From CAXMST01 sp963793415 (GTDB lineage: Bacteria; Actinomycetota; Thermoleophilia; Solirubrobacterales; 70-9), in the NCBI GenBank assembly GCA_963793415.1, contig CAWCAC010000002.1:62001-126000 (forward strand): a stretch of 64,000 nucleotides of DNA. Direction: 5' to 3'. Shown here piece after piece: positions 62,310 to 64,000 of the stretch. How positions within the stretch are numbered: position 1 is the first letter of the stretch; every line of letters starts with the position of its first letter. Under the pieces are notes generated by a model, which saw only the letters and a program-made list of their open reading frames with translations, searched no databases and had not been told where the DNA came from. The position numbers and the translations under genes were made by a program.

Positions 62310-63982
62310 GCAATCACGGGTCGACGCTGGCGCTCCCAAGGGCACAAGCGCCTCGGGCACAAGCGCCTCAGGCACAAGCGCCTCAGGCACAAGCGCCTCA
62401 GGGCGGAGCCGGGGACCGACGCATGGTCGCCACGACGCCTGAGTTCCGGGCGTCGGACTGGGTGGCCTTCGTCGCCCTCTCCGGGTTCGTCGCCTTCGCC
62501 GCCTACAACCTCCTCAGCTACTGGTTTGCGAGCGGCTTCTCCCAGGCCACGGTCGCTTTCAGCGGGCTCTCGGTCCTCATCCTCTGCACGATCGCCGTCT
62601 TCGCTTCCCGTTGGCTTTCGCTGCCGCTGATGCGCCGACCGAAGCCGATGCGCGCCCGCGGGGACCGCAAGGTCGGGGTCGCGACGACATTCGTCCCGGA
62701 GCTCGAGTCGATCGAGATGCTCGAAAGGACTGTCCGGGCGTTGGTCTCGATGGATTATCCGCACGAGACCTGGGTTCTCGACGAGGGAGACACTGCGGAG
62801 GTGAAGGCACTGTGCGAGCAGCTGGGTGCAAGGCACTTCACACGCAAGGGGATCCCGCGGTATCAGGCCGACTCAGGTCGCTTCTGTGCGCGGACCAAGC
62901 ACGGCAACTACAACGCCTGGCTCGAGGAAATCGGCTTCGACCACTACGAGATCCTGGTGGCCTTCGACCCCGATCACGTCCCCGGTCCCGACTTCCTGCT
63001 CAGAACGCTCGGCTACTTCGAAGATCCTGAGGTCGGCTACGTGCAGTCGGCCCAGACCTATTACAACCAATCCGCGAGCCTCGTAGCCCGCGGCGCGGCC
63101 GAGGAGACATACGCCTACAACTCGTCGATTCAGCTGTCCGCGTTCGCCGTCGGTTATCCGGTGGTGACCGGCTGCCACAACATCCACCGCATGAGCGCCC
63201 TTCGTGAGGTGGGCGGCTTCGCCGTTCACGATGGCGACGACCTGCTGATCACTTTCTTGTACAAGCAGGCCGGTTGGAAGGGCGTCTATGTGCCTGAGAA
63301 GCTGGCCGCCGGACTGACCCCTGTGAGCTGGAGCGGCTATCTGCGCCAGCAGCGCCGCTGGGTGGCCGCGCTCCTCGATATCAAGCTCCGAGTCTCTCCT
63401 CGGATCGCAGCCCGTAGGTCGCCGATCGACTGGTTGGTCAGTCTGATCTCGGGCCTCCATCATCTCTACGGGGTCGGGATGGCGGTGTTCGTCAGCCTGC
63501 TGGCGTGGATGCTCGCGTCAGGCCAAGTGCCCGAAGCCTTGACGCGCACGGGCGTCGGAAAGTTGGCTTTGCTCGCGCTCTCCTTCGAGGCATGTCACCT
63601 CTATCGCCAGCGATTTGCGATCGACCCACCTTTGGAGAGAGGCTCGCACTGGCGGGCGGCCCTGCTGCGTTTCGGGAAATGGCCTTACATGCTGGCCGGG
63701 GTCTACGACGCGCGCCGCCCGCCTCGTCGCGCCTACGAAGTCACTCCGAAGCGCCGCACCGAGCGGACTGAGCACGTGCTCTGGCAGCCTCACGTTGCCG
63801 TGGCCGCAGTGCTCGGGGCAGCGCTGGCGATCGGGCTGCTCGCGCAGCCATCGCATCCGTTGTCCCTCTATCTCCTCGGAACGCTGTTCATCGCCGCCTC
63901 ACTCGCGACGGCGGCCACCGACCTGCTGCGCTCCCCCGATCCCTTCGACCCCCAGCTTCGCGCCACCCTCAGCCCCGCCTGA
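62306..63982 (+). CDS. Family 2 glycosyltransferase, cellulose synthase-like
   Basis: 558 residues from GTG. After a repeat-rich N-terminus come two helices (FVALSGFVAFAAYNLLSYWF, FSGLSVLILCTIAVFASRWL), then the GT-A domain: VATTFVPELESIEMLERTVR, WVLDEGDTAEVK, LVAFDPDHVPGPDFLLRTLG (DxD), VTGCHNIHRMSALREVGGFA, HDGDDLLITF (the catalytic ED region reads DGDD) and LRQQRRWVAALL, the QxxRW motif. Four or more helices follow. It should polymerise or transfer a sugar across the membrane to a surface polysaccharide. No PilZ domain is visible. Confidence 0.9.
   Translation: MSNHGSTLALPRAQAPRAQAPQAQAPQAQAPQGGAGDRRMVATTPEFRASDWVAFVALSGFVAFAAYNLLSYWFASGFSQATVAFSGLSVLILCTIAVFASRWLSLPLMRRPKPMRARGDRKVGVATTFVPELESIEMLERTVRALVSMDYPHETWVLDEGDTAEVKALCEQLGARHFTRKGIPRYQADSGRFCARTKHGNYNAWLEEIGFDHYEILVAFDPDHVPGPDFLLRTLGYFEDPEVGYVQSAQTYYNQSASLVARGAAEETYAYNSSIQLSAFAVGYPVVTGCHNIHRMSALREVGGFAVHDGDDLLITFLYKQAGWKGVYVPEKLAAGLTPVSWSGYLRQQRRWVAALLDIKLRVSPRIAARRSPIDWLVSLISGLHHLYGVGMAVFVSLLAWMLASGQVPEALTRTGVGKLALLALSFEACHLYRQRFAIDPPLERGSHWRAALLRFGKWPYMLAGVYDARRPPRRAYEVTPKRRTERTEHVLWQPHVAVAAVLGAALAIGLLAQPSHPLSLYLLGTLFIAASLATAATDLLRSPDPFDPQLRATLSPA
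62341..62400. repeat. 15-bp tandem repeat (4 units) at the start of the glycosyltransferase
   Basis: GGCACAAGCGCCTCR repeats at 62341, 62356, 62371 and 62386, encoding AQAPQ/AQAPR units near the protein's N-terminus, before the first membrane helix. In-frame and likely variable in copy number. Confidence 0.88.
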
Positions 63983-64000
63983 AGGCCGGGTCGCGAGACT

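Overview
The window is 64 kb of very GC-rich chromosome with tightly packed genes, frequent ATGA/GTGA start-stop overlaps and many GTG/TTG starts. Gene content (class II ribonucleotide reductase with NrdR, a c-di-AMP riboswitch ahead of a secreted NlpC/P60 hydrolase, a membrane desaturase paired with a ferredoxin reductase, VKOR plus an anchored DsbA, no outer-membrane genes) points to an actinobacterium, and the overall flavour suggests the deep-branching Thermoleophilia/Solirubrobacterales. That placement is inference. I saw no tRNA, rRNA, CRISPR array, transposase, integrase or phage gene; the region reads as core chromosome with a few decayed genes.

Layout. 1-6 kb: end of a siroheme-synthase-type gene, a GNAT, a hemolysin-III family protein and the nrdR-nrdJ operon. 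6-13 kb: FecR-domain protein, GntR regulator, then a block that looks devoted to metals (CDF exporter, frameshifted MFS pump behind a CsoR-like palindrome, class III cyclase fused to a YHS metal-binding domain, SHOCT protein, a second CDF-like transporter). 13-20 kb: TetR regulator divergent from two paralogous secreted proteins of unknown function, GNAT, M15-like peptidase, and a TerC exporter behind a candidate manganese riboswitch. 20-26.6 kb: a single tightly coupled operon dabB-dabA-PII-like-purK-purE followed by a gutted fabI remnant. It joins an energy-driven CO2/bicarbonate trap to the bicarbonate-consuming step of purine synthesis. 26.7-38 kb: 1-Cys peroxiredoxin, desaturase/reductase pair, stress and redox genes, c-di-AMP riboswitch plus NlpC/P60, topoisomerase IB. 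38-49 kb: CtaA, receiver, hydrolase, ATP-grasp, diguanylate cyclase, thioesterase, MsrB, NfeD/SPFH pair, SerS, cytochrome c, flavin reductase, FHA protein. 49.7-53.6 kb: nuoABCDE, ending at a strong hairpin without nuoF-N. 53.6-61.9 kb: a sulfide/persulfide and thiol-redox cluster (rhodanese, SQR-like enzyme, DsbA, VKOR, DUF2892, ArsR, MMPL, MBL-rhodanese, TauE). 62-64 kb: a structured leader with an intrinsic terminator, then a cellulose-synthase-like glycosyltransferase.

The most unusual noncoding feature is a three-copy family of about 300-350 bp foldback elements (near 385-658, 38112-38412 and 45950-46300). Each lies between two convergent genes. They share outer inverted arms around TTTGCAGTGAGGG / CCCTCACTGCAAA, but their interiors are unrelated and each folds into its own hairpins. 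A second, shorter family (5861-5968 and 35478-35567) also sits between convergent genes. Other convergent junctions carry simple strong hairpins (9023-9056, 53584-53629). This genome therefore seems to build elaborate symmetric structures where transcripts collide.
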